DNA of 64,000 bases from JAFGXT01 sp963677165 (GCA_963677165.2 CAXXSX010000002.1:558001-622000); one strand, 5' to 3'. Positions 8,456-17,632 are shown, counted from the first letter of the stretch. Translations and numbers: made by a program. Notes: generated from the letters alone by a model not told the origin.

Positions 8456-8854
8456 TCAGCTATCGGAAGAAGAAGACGATGAACTTCCAGAACTCTGATT
8501 TTGCTTTTGCTGTCTTTTTTGCTGTCTTTTTCTCTGTCTCTTTTGAGCTTTTTGAATTTCGTCAAGTTCTTCTTTACTGAACTTTCCGTCTTTGTTTTTA
8601 TCAAACTGTTTCTTCAAAGCATCCCGAACTGCTTTAGAGGTGGTATTTATTTCTTTTCTTTCAATAATTCCGTTCTTATTGGTATCAATCTTACTGAAAT
8701 TAATTTGAGAGCCAGTAGCTGTAGTCGACTTGTCGCATTTTCCTTTACGATAACACTTTCCATTGCCACCACCTTTGCCATTTCCAGCGACACAGATGTT
8801 ACCGACAAGAAGAATTGCAACAACCGCCAAAGTAGAGTAGTGAGAAATTTTCAT
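8456..8854 (-). CDS. secreted EF-hand calcium-binding protein (paralogue 1)
   Basis: A 132-residue exported protein. The start at 8854 is chosen over an upstream Met at 8911 because AGGAGA lies 8 nt before it (8863-8868) and it opens a clean signal peptide (MKISHYSTLAVVAILLVGN, cleaved near AGN). The mature part begins Gly/Lys-rich, then carries two canonical 12-residue EF-hand loops, DTNKNGIIERKE and DKNKDGKFSKEE, separated by about 16 residues, then a Lys/Arg/Gln-rich helix and a Ser-only tail (SSGSSSSSSSDS). All Ca2+-ligand positions (1, 3, 5, 9, 12) are suitable. It is a paralogue of the next gene, with a similar signal peptide and 5' leader. It probably binds Ca2+ outside the cytoplasm; its role is unknown. 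Confidence 0.82.
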   Translation of the reverse strand: MKISHYSTLAVVAILLVGNICVAGNGKGGGNGKCYRKGKCDKSTTATGSQINFSKIDTNKNGIIERKEINTTSKAVRDALKKQFDKNKDGKFSKEELDEIQKAQKRQRKRQQKRQQKQNQSSGSSSSSSSDS

Positions 8855-9020
8855 TGTGCCTGTCTCCTGATTCATTCCTTTTAACGTCCAGTATTTGCCT
8901 CTAGTAACCAATAATATGGTGTAACTCTGTAAAAGTCAACCGAATTACTGGAGGTTGAGTACCGCAGGGATTCCGAAATGTTAACATCAGTCCCGCTGAA
9001 AATATAGATAACCCGGTGAA

Positions 9021-9060
9021 AAAAGAAAATGAAACTGCCCGATAATGACTCAGGCAGTTC
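9021..9060 (-). terminator. terminator of the larger EF-hand gene
   Basis: Read on the minus strand, AACTGCC (9059-9053) pairs with GGCAGTT (9039-9033) and is followed by a T-rich run (complement of 9021-9030, continuing to about 9018). It is 16 bp downstream of the stop codon at 9076. Confidence 0.7.
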
Positions 9061-9075
9061 CCAGACCTTTATTTA

Positions 9076-9732
9076 TCAGCTTTCGGTAGATGCTTCCGTT
9101 AAAACTTCAGTATTCTGTTCCTGCTGTCGTCTGCGTTTACCACGGAACATTCTCATGTGCTCTCTGCGTTTTTTTTGAAGCTCATTTAACTCTTCTTTGC
9201 TAAGTTTTCCATCTTCGTCAGTATCAAACTTTTCCTTAAGGGTATCGTTACGTTCTTTTCGTGCCGCATTGAGCTCACTACGTTCAACAACTCCATTATT
9301 ATTGGTATCTATCTTTTCTTCAGCTTTAGTATTAACCTCTGCACGTTTTTTCAGATAAGCATTTCGTTCTGCCGGTCCGACATAACCATCATGTTTTTTT
9401 GACCAGCTTTTGAGCTCTTTGCCATCAACAGATCCATCATCATTCTTATCCGCCTTCTTTTCCCATTTTTTATCTACATCTGATTTTGTCGACAAATAAT
9501 TTTCGGTCGCCGTTTTACGTTCTTCTGAACTGACTCTGCCGTTTTTATCAGTATCGATTTTACGCTCCCACTTGGTATTAACCCGAGAAGCGGCGAGTAC
9601 ATTTGTTGTTTTGCGCTTTATTGTTTTGGTTTTAGTTTTGGTTTTGATTTTCGTTTTATCCCCTGCTTCGCAAATGTTACTGGCAAAAAGAACCGCAACA
9701 AGAACAAGGGGGGAATAGTATATCGTCTTCAT
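9076..9732 (-). CDS. secreted four-EF-hand calcium-binding protein (paralogue 2)
   Basis: A 218-residue exported protein with a signal peptide (MKTIYYSPLVLVAVLFASN, cleavage near CEAG), then a strongly basic Lys/Thr segment (KTKIKTKTKTKTIKRKT). Four EF-hand loops follow: DTDKNGRVSSEE, DKNDDGSVDGKE, DTNNNGVVERSE and DTDEDGKLSKEE, each with normal ligands. The tail is acidic and Thr/Ser-rich. AGGAGA stands before the ATG. Pairs 3-4 correspond to the two hands of the neighbouring smaller gene, so the two genes probably arose by tandem duplication with gain or loss of a hand pair. The basic linker could bind polyanions such as cell-surface polysaccharides (inference). Confidence 0.85.
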   Translation of the reverse strand: MKTIYYSPLVLVAVLFASNICEAGDKTKIKTKTKTKTIKRKTTNVLAASRVNTKWERKIDTDKNGRVSSEERKTATENYLSTKSDVDKKWEKKADKNDDGSVDGKELKSWSKKHDGYVGPAERNAYLKKRAEVNTKAEEKIDTNNNGVVERSELNAARKERNDTLKEKFDTDEDGKLSKEELNELQKKRREHMRMFRGKRRRQQEQNTEVLTEASTES

Positions 9733-10027
9733 GTGTTTGTCTCCTGATTTTTCCTTTCAACTTCCAACGTTGGCCTCTGCAAATCTATACACCCAAAAAG
9801 GAAACAATCTTACAATTAGAAAAATCTATATTCTTTTTGTCATCCAAACAGGCAGTGAACGATTTGAATCACAAATCAACAGAATAATGTAGATTTATTA
9901 GTGAAAGGCTATCGACACAATAACATTTATCATGTATATTCGAATATTGTAATATTCCGCCGGGGTTAACAATGACGGAGTATTTTCGAGTAGAGATAGG
10001 GTGTGATGTTGTTTTGAGGAGAAGTCT

Positions 10028-11398
10028 GTGCCGATATCAGGAAACAGAAATGAGCATAGAAGGAAACTGATTGTTTTCCTGTCAATACTACTGATTACCG
10101 GTTTTGTTATTACCAGTATTGTATATTATTTTTCAGCGCGAGCCACCCTTAATGAAGAAATTCTGAATAATGACCTTCCTCTAACCTCAGATTGCATTAA
10201 ATCCAGTTTAAATACCTGCAGAACTATTCCATTGTTTGTCACCTCCGAAATGGCTGACAGTTCTCAAGTCAGGAATTTTCTTCTCAATGATAAAGTTAAT
10301 GTTAATACAATTATCCGGTATCTTGACCTGATACGGATGAAACACAAATTACTGTCATGTTCCTTGTCCTCTGCCCAAAGCAGTCAGCGTTACTGCAGCG
10401 GCGGCTCGGCAGGAAAAGTTTATGGAAATATCGAGGAAAGCCTGTGCATGAAACTGAAAGCCCTTGCAGGAACCAGTATGTCAATGCTGAAAGTTGAAAA
10501 CAGTGGACGACGGATCAGCACAATGGTTTCATGCAGGAAAATATTTGATTCAGCCGGCAATCTGATTGGAATAGCAGAAGCCGAATTTTCTCTGGATGAT
10601 ATAATAAAACGTCTTGAAGAATACCGGAACAAATACAACCGTGATATATATCTGGTAAATACGGATGGAGTGGTAGTACTTCATAACTGTCCTCATTATA
10701 ACTGCAATATGAAAAACCTCCAACAAATCGCCGGACTTTCCGGACTGACAACTAAGATATTTAAAGCACAAAAAATTCCTTTGACCATTACCAGACGCTC
10801 TAAAAATTTTTTCTTTTACAGCCGTTTCATCCCCGAACTTAACTGTTTTATCCTAATCCGGCAATCCTCAAAACAGGCATCGGATAAGATTATGCATGCA
10901 TTGTGGGTCAATATTCTAGTCTGTATAGTAATAACGGTTATCGCGATCATAACAACTAATATAACCCTGAACATTTATCAGGCTCGAATGGAACGTATAT
11001 CCATAATTGACCACGAACTAAAAAACATCAATCAAAGCCAGCAGGAAGAGATTAGAAAACAACATAAGTTAATGCTGGAAAACAACCGTAGTTTGAAAAA
11101 AGCCCTGGCCGATGTCAAGCAGCTAAGCGGATTACTGCCGATCTGCGCAAACTGTAAAAAAGTACGCGACAGCAAAGGTTACTGGGAACAACTGGAATCT
11201 TACATCAGTTCACATTCTTCGGCAGAATTTAGCCACGGACTGTGTCCGGAATGCGCGCAGAAACTCTATCCAAATGTCTTCAAGCAAGATTCCGATTATG
11301 ATATCCCCTGGACGCCTTCTTCGGAAGATCAGAAAAAAACTCAAGTAGATCGGGGTTATTCCGGCTTTGACAGTAGTGAAGAGACAAAAATCGATTAA
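10028..11398 (+). CDS. membrane sensor protein with Cache-like domain and C-terminal double-CxxC module
   Basis: A 456-residue protein starting at GTG, supported by GAGGAG a few bases upstream. The order is: a transmembrane helix (about 16-38), a periplasmic Cache-like region of about 240 residues (for example GNLIGIAEAEFSLDDI, YLVNTDGVVVLH), a second helix (about 293-315) and a cytoplasmic coiled coil (about 320-365). The C-terminal module has the pattern LLPICANCKKVRDSKGYW and later HGLCPECAQKLYP, giving two CxxC pairs. That module is common at the ends of PAS- or receiver-domain signalling proteins and may bind a metal. No kinase, GGDEF or methyl-accepting domain is visible, so the output is unclear. 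Topology is inferred from hydrophobicity by eye. Confidence 0.8.
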   Translation: MPISGNRNEHRRKLIVFLSILLITGFVITSIVYYFSARATLNEEILNNDLPLTSDCIKSSLNTCRTIPLFVTSEMADSSQVRNFLLNDKVNVNTIIRYLDLIRMKHKLLSCSLSSAQSSQRYCSGGSAGKVYGNIEESLCMKLKALAGTSMSMLKVENSGRRISTMVSCRKIFDSAGNLIGIAEAEFSLDDIIKRLEEYRNKYNRDIYLVNTDGVVVLHNCPHYNCNMKNLQQIAGLSGLTTKIFKAQKIPLTITRRSKNFFFYSRFIPELNCFILIRQSSKQASDKIMHALWVNILVCIVITVIAIITTNITLNIYQARMERISIIDHELKNINQSQQEEIRKQHKLMLENNRSLKKALADVKQLSGLLPICANCKKVRDSKGYWEQLESYISSHSSAEFSHGLCPECAQKLYPNVFKQDSDYDIPWTPSSEDQKKTQVDRGYSGFDSSEETKID

Positions 11399-11525
11399 TT
11401 TTCCTCCTCATTAACTAAAAAAATAATGCACCCTAACATTTTTCTAACAATTCAATGTTATTGTTCTTTATTAAGAACGAAAAAATACAACAATTGATCT
11501 ATCCGGCTGGGATTTATAACCGGAA

Positions 11526-12605
11526 ATGAATATTTATAAAGACAAAACAATAAAAATTAAACGGCCGGAACCCGGCTCGGCTCCCGGTATCCCGTTTTTC
11601 ACCGGAGTTGAATTCAGTGAAGATACAAAAATCAAGCTGACCAGATATAACGCCGATTTTGCCGACACGGAAGAAATAACCAGTATCATGCAGTTACTGG
11701 AATATCAAAATTGCGAAGATGTACTCTGGCTTGATGTTATCGGACTGAATAATATTGAAACCATCAAAGGTCTGGCAGGAATATTTGAACTTCACAATCT
11801 GACGGTAGAAGATATCCTTGATGTTTTTCAGCGCTCCAAACTTGACGTTTATTCCAATTATTCGTTTGTAACGCTGAAAGTAATTACCGATCCCAATGAA
11901 AATTACTCTAAATTCAACACTCTGCAGCTAAGCACGGTTCTCGGGAAAAATTTTGTTATCACTTTTCAGGAAAAAGACTGCGGACTGTTTAAACATCTGC
12001 AAAAACGTATTCTTGAAGATTCCGGCAGAATACGTCAGTCAAACGCCGATTTTCTGCTCTATTCAATCGTTGATACCGTTGTTGACCGCTTTTTTTATGC
12101 AATCGACGGCATTAGCGAGGGACTAGAGGAACTGGAGGACACTATGCTGACGAATCCATCGTCTGAAGACGCACGCCGAATCCACCACTATCGTGGTCGT
12201 ATTCCCGAGCTTCGTCGCGCAGTTCGACCGATCCAGCATATTGTTAATGAACTCAGGCATTCTACAGTACCGCAAGTCAATGAAAACCTGAATATTTTTC
12301 TGCGCGATGTCTATGATCACGTGGTACAAATCAACGATACCATTGAAATGCATCGTGATATGATCACTGGTCTGCTTGACTTATACCTTTCAAGTATTAA
12401 TAATCAAATGAATAAGATAATGCAATATTTATCCATTATCGGAACAATTTTTCTGCCGCTGACATTTATTACCGGCATTTACGGCATGAATTTCGAGTAT
12501 ATGCCTGAATTAAAGTGGCACTGGGGATATTTTGCAATTCTAACTATAATGTTTTTGATAATTGTAATGCAACTTACCGTGTTTAAATTTAAAAAGTGGA
12601 TATAG
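11526..12605 (+). CDS. corA: CorA-type magnesium/cobalt channel
   Basis: A 359-residue cation channel with normal CorA length. The large cytoplasmic N-terminal funnel domain is followed by long helices (about residues 190-295, including the family-like RRIHHYRGRIPELRRAVRP) and two C-terminal transmembrane helices. The pore signature YGMN is near residue 323, followed by the periplasmic loop and the last helix with a basic end (KFKKW). It probably imports Mg2+ as a pentamer. It lies directly upstream of ppx and ppk (48 bp gap to ppx); polyphosphate is stored as a Mg2+ salt, so co-expression is plausible but not shown. A small dyad GTTCTT-TATT-AAGAAC lies at 11463-11478 upstream. Confidence 0.93.
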   Translation: MNIYKDKTIKIKRPEPGSAPGIPFFTGVEFSEDTKIKLTRYNADFADTEEITSIMQLLEYQNCEDVLWLDVIGLNNIETIKGLAGIFELHNLTVEDILDVFQRSKLDVYSNYSFVTLKVITDPNENYSKFNTLQLSTVLGKNFVITFQEKDCGLFKHLQKRILEDSGRIRQSNADFLLYSIVDTVVDRFFYAIDGISEGLEELEDTMLTNPSSEDARRIHHYRGRIPELRRAVRPIQHIVNELRHSTVPQVNENLNIFLRDVYDHVVQINDTIEMHRDMITGLLDLYLSSINNQMNKIMQYLSIIGTIFLPLTFITGIYGMNFEYMPELKWHWGYFAILTIMFLIIVMQLTVFKFKKWI

Positions 12606-12653
12606 TATAATGTTTCGAAGAAAAACTTTTATTATGCATCCGGAGATCAGCTA

Positions 12654-14207
12654 ATGACTAGAAAAAACACACCGCCAATGCCGGTAGGAATTATCGACCT
12701 TGGTGCTCATTCAATCAGGCTTGAAATCTTTCAGTTAAATGCCGACCGCAGTTATAAGCCAATTGAAAATCTGTCGCAACCGGTAAATATTGGTCGTGAA
12801 GTATTCAGCAAAGGTCTCATATCCGCCAAAAGCACCAACCTGATTTGTTCGATCATGCGGGATTTTGCCGCGAAACTGCGCGAATACGGTGTATCATATT
12901 ACCGGGCAATCGCCACCAGCGCGGTTCGTGAAGCTCTCAACCGGGAAATATTCATCGACCGGATAAAAAATGCCAGCCGAATCAGAATTGATATACTTGA
13001 CGTAACCGAGGAGTCAAGACTAGTCTATCTTTCAATCAAAAACAATCTAATTAATAACGGCTGTAAATTCAGCAAAAACAATATTCTGTTTCTTACTCTG
13101 GGGACCGGCTCAACTGGCATGGCAATGTCAAGACAGGGACACCTTATCGAATCGGAGGCTTTCGGTTTCGGTTCACTGCGTCTTTACGAAGAACTTGGAG
13201 AAAATGAATTTGCCCCTCAGCGTCTTAATGGTATAATGGACTCGTTTGCTTCATCACTTGACCGTCTACTGAACATGCAGCGCGAAGGAAGTGCCAGCAA
13301 AGGAAAAAGTCCATTATTCGTCAGCGCCGGTGCCGGCGTCAGGCTGATCGTCAAACTGACCGGAAAAGAACTGGACCAGGATTCCATGGTAAAAATCACC
13401 GAAAAAGACCTTGAAAAAGTATCTGAATACTTAAATGGAAAAACGGTTGAAGAACTGGCGGAAAAAATCGGCGAAGTCGATTATCTGGTAAAAAGTGTTG
13501 AACCATGTTGTTATCTGTTGCGTCAAATGTGCCGTTTATCCAAAGTTTCCAGTGTATTGATTCCGGCAATCTCGACACGCGAAGCCGTTATTGAGGAAGT
13601 AATCCGTGATATCTTCAATGAAAAGGATCCTTTTATTGAAGATATTACATCTGCGGCAATCGCACTTGGAGATAAATACCGTAATGAAACCTCTCATGGC
13701 AAAGCGGTAGCCGAAACTTCGATAAAGATATTTGACGCGGTAAAACGCTTTCATAAACTTGATGAACGATATCGCTTACTGCTGTATCTCGCGGGAGTCC
13801 TGCATGACATCGGTCGTTTTATTGACAGTAGAAAGCATCACAAGCACTCACATTATATTATTCAGAACAGCCAGATTCCGGGACTTTCCGACAAAGAAGT
13901 AAATATTATTGCGCTCATATCCCGATATCATCGTAAAGCCGAACCCAAAACCAATCATAACGAATATATGGCGCTGTCTAATGAAGACAAAGTTATTGTC
14001 TGCAAACTGGCCGCGATTATCAGGGTGGCAGATGCCCTTGACCGGGCCCATCAGTTCAAGATGAAAAATGCCGATATTGCCATCCGCAAACGAAGCCTTG
14101 TGATCAGTGTCGGCTCCGAAATGGATTTGACTCTGGAACGGCTATACGTAAAGAGAAAATCGAACCTGTTCCGGAATGTCTTCGGAATTAAGATTACACT
14201 TGAATAA
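12654..14207 (+). CDS. ppx: Ppx/GppA-family exopolyphosphatase with HD domain
   Basis: A 517-residue cytoplasmic enzyme that probably hydrolyses terminal phosphates from polyphosphate or pppGpp. Residues 1-310 are the ASKHA-fold Ppx/GppA domain (GIIDLGAHSIRLEIF near the start; ATSAVREALN near 83-92; LTLGTGSTGMA near 147-157). In most relatives the last motif reads like DIGGGST, so the Asp is replaced here. Residues 330-517 form an HD-type domain with LHDIGRF, ISRYHRK and RVADALDRAH, as in E. coli Ppx and related proteins. It lies 20 bp upstream of ppk, which makes the polymer, so synthesis and breakdown are in one operon. The family is certain; the preferred substrate is not. Confidence 0.9.
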   Translation: MTRKNTPPMPVGIIDLGAHSIRLEIFQLNADRSYKPIENLSQPVNIGREVFSKGLISAKSTNLICSIMRDFAAKLREYGVSYYRAIATSAVREALNREIFIDRIKNASRIRIDILDVTEESRLVYLSIKNNLINNGCKFSKNNILFLTLGTGSTGMAMSRQGHLIESEAFGFGSLRLYEELGENEFAPQRLNGIMDSFASSLDRLLNMQREGSASKGKSPLFVSAGAGVRLIVKLTGKELDQDSMVKITEKDLEKVSEYLNGKTVEELAEKIGEVDYLVKSVEPCCYLLRQMCRLSKVSSVLIPAISTREAVIEEVIRDIFNEKDPFIEDITSAAIALGDKYRNETSHGKAVAETSIKIFDAVKRFHKLDERYRLLLYLAGVLHDIGRFIDSRKHHKHSHYIIQNSQIPGLSDKEVNIIALISRYHRKAEPKTNHNEYMALSNEDKVIVCKLAAIIRVADALDRAHQFKMKNADIAIRKRSLVISVGSEMDLTLERLYVKRKSNLFRNVFGIKITLE

Positions 14208-14227
14208 AAACCGGAGTAATGTGAATA

Positions 14228-16342
14228 ATGTCTAAAAATATCCTTGACCAGAAATACTATCTCAGCCGCGAACTCAGCTGGCTTGAGTTCAATGCACGGG
14301 TTCTTGACGAAGCCGGAGACAAAGGCAATCCTCTGCTTGAGCGTTTAAAATTTATTGCCATATTCAGCAGTAATCTTGATGAATTTTTCATGGTTCGAAT
14401 TGCCGGATTGCGTCAGTTAATCGAAGCCGGGTTGTCCGGTAATGATCCCGCCGGTTTTTCCGCAAAACAGCAAATACAGTTACTTCGCAAACGCTTGACT
14501 GGATTGATCAAACGTCAGCTGACCTATCTGAAGGAAGATATCCTCCCCGGACTGGAGAAACATGGTATTTTCATTAAGGAGTACAGCGAACTTGATGTAA
14601 CGGCACAGTCTAATGCGGACAATATCTTCCAATCCCGCGTACTGCCGATTCTGACTCCCATGGCAGTGGATCCGAGCCATCCGTTCCCCATTCTGAACAA
14701 CGGCGCGATAGAAGTTGCGGTCCGGTTGAAAACACCTGAACAGAAAAAAGCGGTTTACGCCTTTGTTGAAGTACCGGAAGTTCTGCCGCGCTTTATTCAG
14801 CTTCCGGACCCGGAAAAGACGGTATTTGTTATGCTTGAAGACCTGATAATGAATAATCTGTCCCACCTGTTCACCGGTTGCGAAATCCTCGATAAAGTCC
14901 CATTCCGAATTACTCGCGACATGGATTTCTCGCTGGACGAAGAAGGTGTATCCGACCTGTTGAAACATATCAAAAAAGAACTGACCCAACGTAAAAGTCG
15001 CCAGCCGATCAGACTTCAAATACCAACCCACTCGCGTGGCAAACTGGTTGACTGGCTTCAGAAACAGTTCCAGATTGATGATGACTATAAATATACGACG
15101 CCCGGAATGCTTCAGCTTGCGAGATTTTTTGAATTTATCGGTTGCCTTGACTGCCCGGAACTGCTGGAAGAGCCATGGCCGCCGGTTCCTCATCCGTTGA
15201 TCAACGATGACAAGCCGGTGTTCAAATCGATCAAGCGCTCCGGCACCATTCTCTGCAATGTGCCGTTCCAAAGTTTTGATCCCGTTGTCAGGATGATTAA
15301 AGAAGCCGCTTCCGACCCCGATGTTCTGGCGATCAAGCAAACGCTTTACCGGGTAAGTGGTAATTCTCCGGTCGTAAAGGCCCTTCAGACTGCCGCAGAA
15401 AACGGCAAACAGGTGACTGTAATAGTTGAACTCAAAGCGAGGTTCGACGAAGGCAATAATATCGTCTGGGCGCGACGTCTGGAAGAATCCGGCGCTCATG
15501 TGGTGTACGGTATTGCCGGACTGAAGATTCACTGCAAGGCCCTGCTGGTCATCCGTAAAACAAAAGGGGTAATTGAACGCTACTGCCATCTGGCAACAGG
15601 TAATTATAACGATAAAACTGCCAAACTGTACACTGACGTCGGTATGTTCACCGATAGCGAAGATATCTGTTCTGATGTCGCCGCCCTGTTTAATGTAATG
15701 ACTGGTTATTCGGCTCCGATGTCCAAATGGGCGAAAATCGCTGCAGCTCCGTTTGATCTTCGACAGAAGTTTATCTCTCTGATCGACCGCGAGGCTCGTC
15801 TTTCCACTCCGCGCAACCCCGGACGGATCATCGCCAAGATGAATTCACTGGTGGATCCGGAAATCATTACACATCTTTACGACGCAGCCAACGCCGGGGT
15901 TAAAATCGACCTGATCGTCCGTGGGATATGCTGTTTGAAACCGGGCATTGAAACCCGCAACATCAGGATAATAAGTATAATCGACCGTTATCTTGAGCAC
16001 AGCCGTATCTTCTACTTCGCCAATGGTGGAGATGAGGAATATTATTGCGCCAGTGCCGACTGGATGCCGCGAAACCTGGATCGCAGGATAGAAGTGCTTT
16101 TCCCGGTCGAGGATTCTCTTTCCCGTAAGATTCTCAAAGATGTTCTGGATTTCCAGCTCAACGATACCCGTAAGGGACGCAATCTTTCCGCGAAAGGAGT
16201 CTACAGCCGTACTTTGAGCAGAAAGGATAATGAAAAACGCAGTCAGGAACTTACCTACAATTACTTTGCAAAAATAGCAAAGGAACAACAGGACAAAGAC
16301 AAACAAAAACTGGTCATATACAGCAAAAGTCCAGGCAACTGA
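14228..16342 (+). CDS. ppk: polyphosphate kinase (PPK1)
   Basis: A 704-residue enzyme that polymerises the gamma-phosphate of ATP into inorganic polyphosphate. It has the full PPK1 layout: the N domain opening with YLSRELSWLEFNARVL, the head domain, then two phospholipase-D-like catalytic domains. The autophosphorylated histidine is H435 (GLKIHCKALL), in the same place as in E. coli PPK, and H454 (RYCHLATGNYND) follows. The second half contains LYDAANAGVKIDLIVRGICCLKPG and, near the end, the usual DWMPRNLDRRIEVLFPVED-type stretch. The length matches the family (about 690). It follows ppx by 20 bp. The C-terminal 40 residues are charged and variable. Function is essentially certain. Confidence 0.96.
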   Translation: MSKNILDQKYYLSRELSWLEFNARVLDEAGDKGNPLLERLKFIAIFSSNLDEFFMVRIAGLRQLIEAGLSGNDPAGFSAKQQIQLLRKRLTGLIKRQLTYLKEDILPGLEKHGIFIKEYSELDVTAQSNADNIFQSRVLPILTPMAVDPSHPFPILNNGAIEVAVRLKTPEQKKAVYAFVEVPEVLPRFIQLPDPEKTVFVMLEDLIMNNLSHLFTGCEILDKVPFRITRDMDFSLDEEGVSDLLKHIKKELTQRKSRQPIRLQIPTHSRGKLVDWLQKQFQIDDDYKYTTPGMLQLARFFEFIGCLDCPELLEEPWPPVPHPLINDDKPVFKSIKRSGTILCNVPFQSFDPVVRMIKEAASDPDVLAIKQTLYRVSGNSPVVKALQTAAENGKQVTVIVELKARFDEGNNIVWARRLEESGAHVVYGIAGLKIHCKALLVIRKTKGVIERYCHLATGNYNDKTAKLYTDVGMFTDSEDICSDVAALFNVMTGYSAPMSKWAKIAAAPFDLRQKFISLIDREARLSTPRNPGRIIAKMNSLVDPEIITHLYDAANAGVKIDLIVRGICCLKPGIETRNIRIISIIDRYLEHSRIFYFANGGDEEYYCASADWMPRNLDRRIEVLFPVEDSLSRKILKDVLDFQLNDTRKGRNLSAKGVYSRTLSRKDNEKRSQELTYNYFAKIAKEQQDKDKQKLVIYSKSPGN

Positions 16343-16376
16343 CAAAACTTTTAGTATACAAGAATATTGACTTTAC

Positions 16377-16416
16377 GCGGAAACCGGTTAAGTTCATATA
16401 TTAGTCCGGTTTCCGC
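16377..16416 (+). terminator. stem-loop after ppk, probable terminator
   Basis: GCGGAAACCGG (16377-16387) pairs exactly with CCGGTTTCCGC (16406-16416) across an 18-nt A/T-rich loop, 35 bp after the ppk stop. Only a broken T-rich tail follows (TGAATATTTTCAG), so termination may be incomplete. Confidence 0.5.
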
Positions 16417-16459
16417 TGAATATTTTCAGTCGACAGGGGGGTTGACGGATTTTTAGCGT

Positions 16460-16479
16460 CGATACAGTATTGTGTATCG
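16460..16479. promoter_or_regulatory. short dyad upstream of the phosphofructokinase gene
   Basis: CGATAC (16460-16465) and GTATCG (16474-16479) form an inverted repeat around AGTATTGT. It lies 34 bp before the start codon and just after a TTGACG hexamer at 16442-16447. It could be an operator or part of the leader. No regulator is suggested by the sequence. Confidence 0.3.
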
Positions 16480-16513
16480 TTAATAAGTAGTATTTTTTAA
16501 TCAGGAGCTGATT

Positions 16514-17632
16514 ATGGGCCGCTGCATAGGCATTCTTACCGCAGGTGGTGACAGTCCGGGCCTCAACGCCGCAATTCGCGCGGTCGGACGGGCACTGGAA
16601 CAAAACGATATCCATCTGCTGGGATTTAAAGACGGATTCGAGGGGCTTGCCTTCGATAAATGCGAATATCTGACCAATAAAACTTTTTCCGGCATCCTGA
16701 CCAGAGGCGGGACCATTCTCGGAACCAGCCGCCACAAGCCGAATAAAATGCCGATCGGGTCAAAAATTATCGACATGACCGACGCGATTGTTGAAAATTA
16801 CCAGAAGCACCAGCTTGAAGGACTGATCTGTCTCGGCGGCGGCGGTACCCATAAAAGCGCCCTGAAACTGATGAAGAAGGGCCTGAACGTAATCACCATG
16901 CCCAAGACCATCGACAATGACCTGGCGGAAACCGATACCACTATCGGTTATGATACTGCTACCGGCATTGCCACCAACGCAATTGACAGTTTGCATTCTA
17001 CCGCCAGCAGTCATAAACGGATTATCCTGGTTGAAGTAATGGGACACCGGGCTGGATGGCTGACTCTTTCTTCCGGGATTGCCGGAGGAGCCGATGTAAT
17101 TCTAATTCCTGAAATTCCTTATAAAATTGAAAACGTTGCCGAAGCCATTCTAAAACGTAATCGTGAAGGCAAAAAATTCAGTATCGTTCCGGTTGCCGAA
17201 GGCGCCATTCCATTGGAAGTTGCTCCTCTCTTCAAGGAACTGCATGAGAAAAAGGAAAACGCCAAAAACAAAGACGAAAAAGAGGAAATCAAGGCAAAGC
17301 TTGCTGAACTCGATAAAATTCATACCGGCGGAACAATGAAAATCGCGACGAAACTGGAAGAAATGACCGGACTTGAAACCAGAGTAACCATTCTGGGTCA
17401 CCTTCAACGCGGTGGAATACCTTCCGCTTCGGACCGGTTACTCTCAACCCGACTTGGAGTCAAATGTGCCGAAAGTATAATCAAGGGGCAATTCGGCGTA
17501 ATGATGTCAGCAAGAGGCAATGATGTAGTTCAAGTACCGATTGAAGATGTAGCGGGGAAACGTAAGGTCGTGCCGCTTGATGACATTCTTGTCACTGCCG
17601 CCAGAGACAGCGGTACGTCTTTCGGAGACTAA
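16514..17632 (+). CDS. pfkA: 6-phosphofructokinase
   Basis: Phosphorylates fructose 6-phosphate in glycolysis. The 372-residue protein has the PFK-A fold: GILTAGGDSPGLNAAI at the start, TRGGTILGTSR (63-73), the catalytic PKTIDND (130-136, D134 as base), and the substrate-binding VEVMGHRAGWL and LGHLQRGG. The phosphoryl-donor loop reads GGGGT (108-112), where E. coli PfkA has GGDGS: the metal-binding Asp103 position is Gly. The pair that distinguishes donors is Gly at the position of E. coli Gly104 and Lys131 at that of Gly124. This pairing is the pattern of ATP-using 'group III' PFKs, while PPi enzymes carry Asp and Lys. An ATP enzyme is therefore favoured. It stands alone with its own upstream region. 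Confidence 0.93.
   Translation: MGRCIGILTAGGDSPGLNAAIRAVGRALEQNDIHLLGFKDGFEGLAFDKCEYLTNKTFSGILTRGGTILGTSRHKPNKMPIGSKIIDMTDAIVENYQKHQLEGLICLGGGGTHKSALKLMKKGLNVITMPKTIDNDLAETDTTIGYDTATGIATNAIDSLHSTASSHKRIILVEVMGHRAGWLTLSSGIAGGADVILIPEIPYKIENVAEAILKRNREGKKFSIVPVAEGAIPLEVAPLFKELHEKKENAKNKDEKEEIKAKLAELDKIHTGGTMKIATKLEEMTGLETRVTILGHLQRGGIPSASDRLLSTRLGVKCAESIIKGQFGVMMSARGNDVVQVPIEDVAGKRKVVPLDDILVTAARDSGTSFGD

Noticed and set aside
9598..9660. Repetitive T/A-rich run in the EF-hand gene as a microsatellite or slippage site
   Set aside because: It encodes the Lys/Thr linker in frame and is not a perfect simple repeat; no sign of phase variation.
16367..16402. TTGACT and TATATT as a promoter before the phosphofructokinase gene
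   Set aside because: The spacing of 24 bp is too long and the sequence lies within the stem-loop after ppk.
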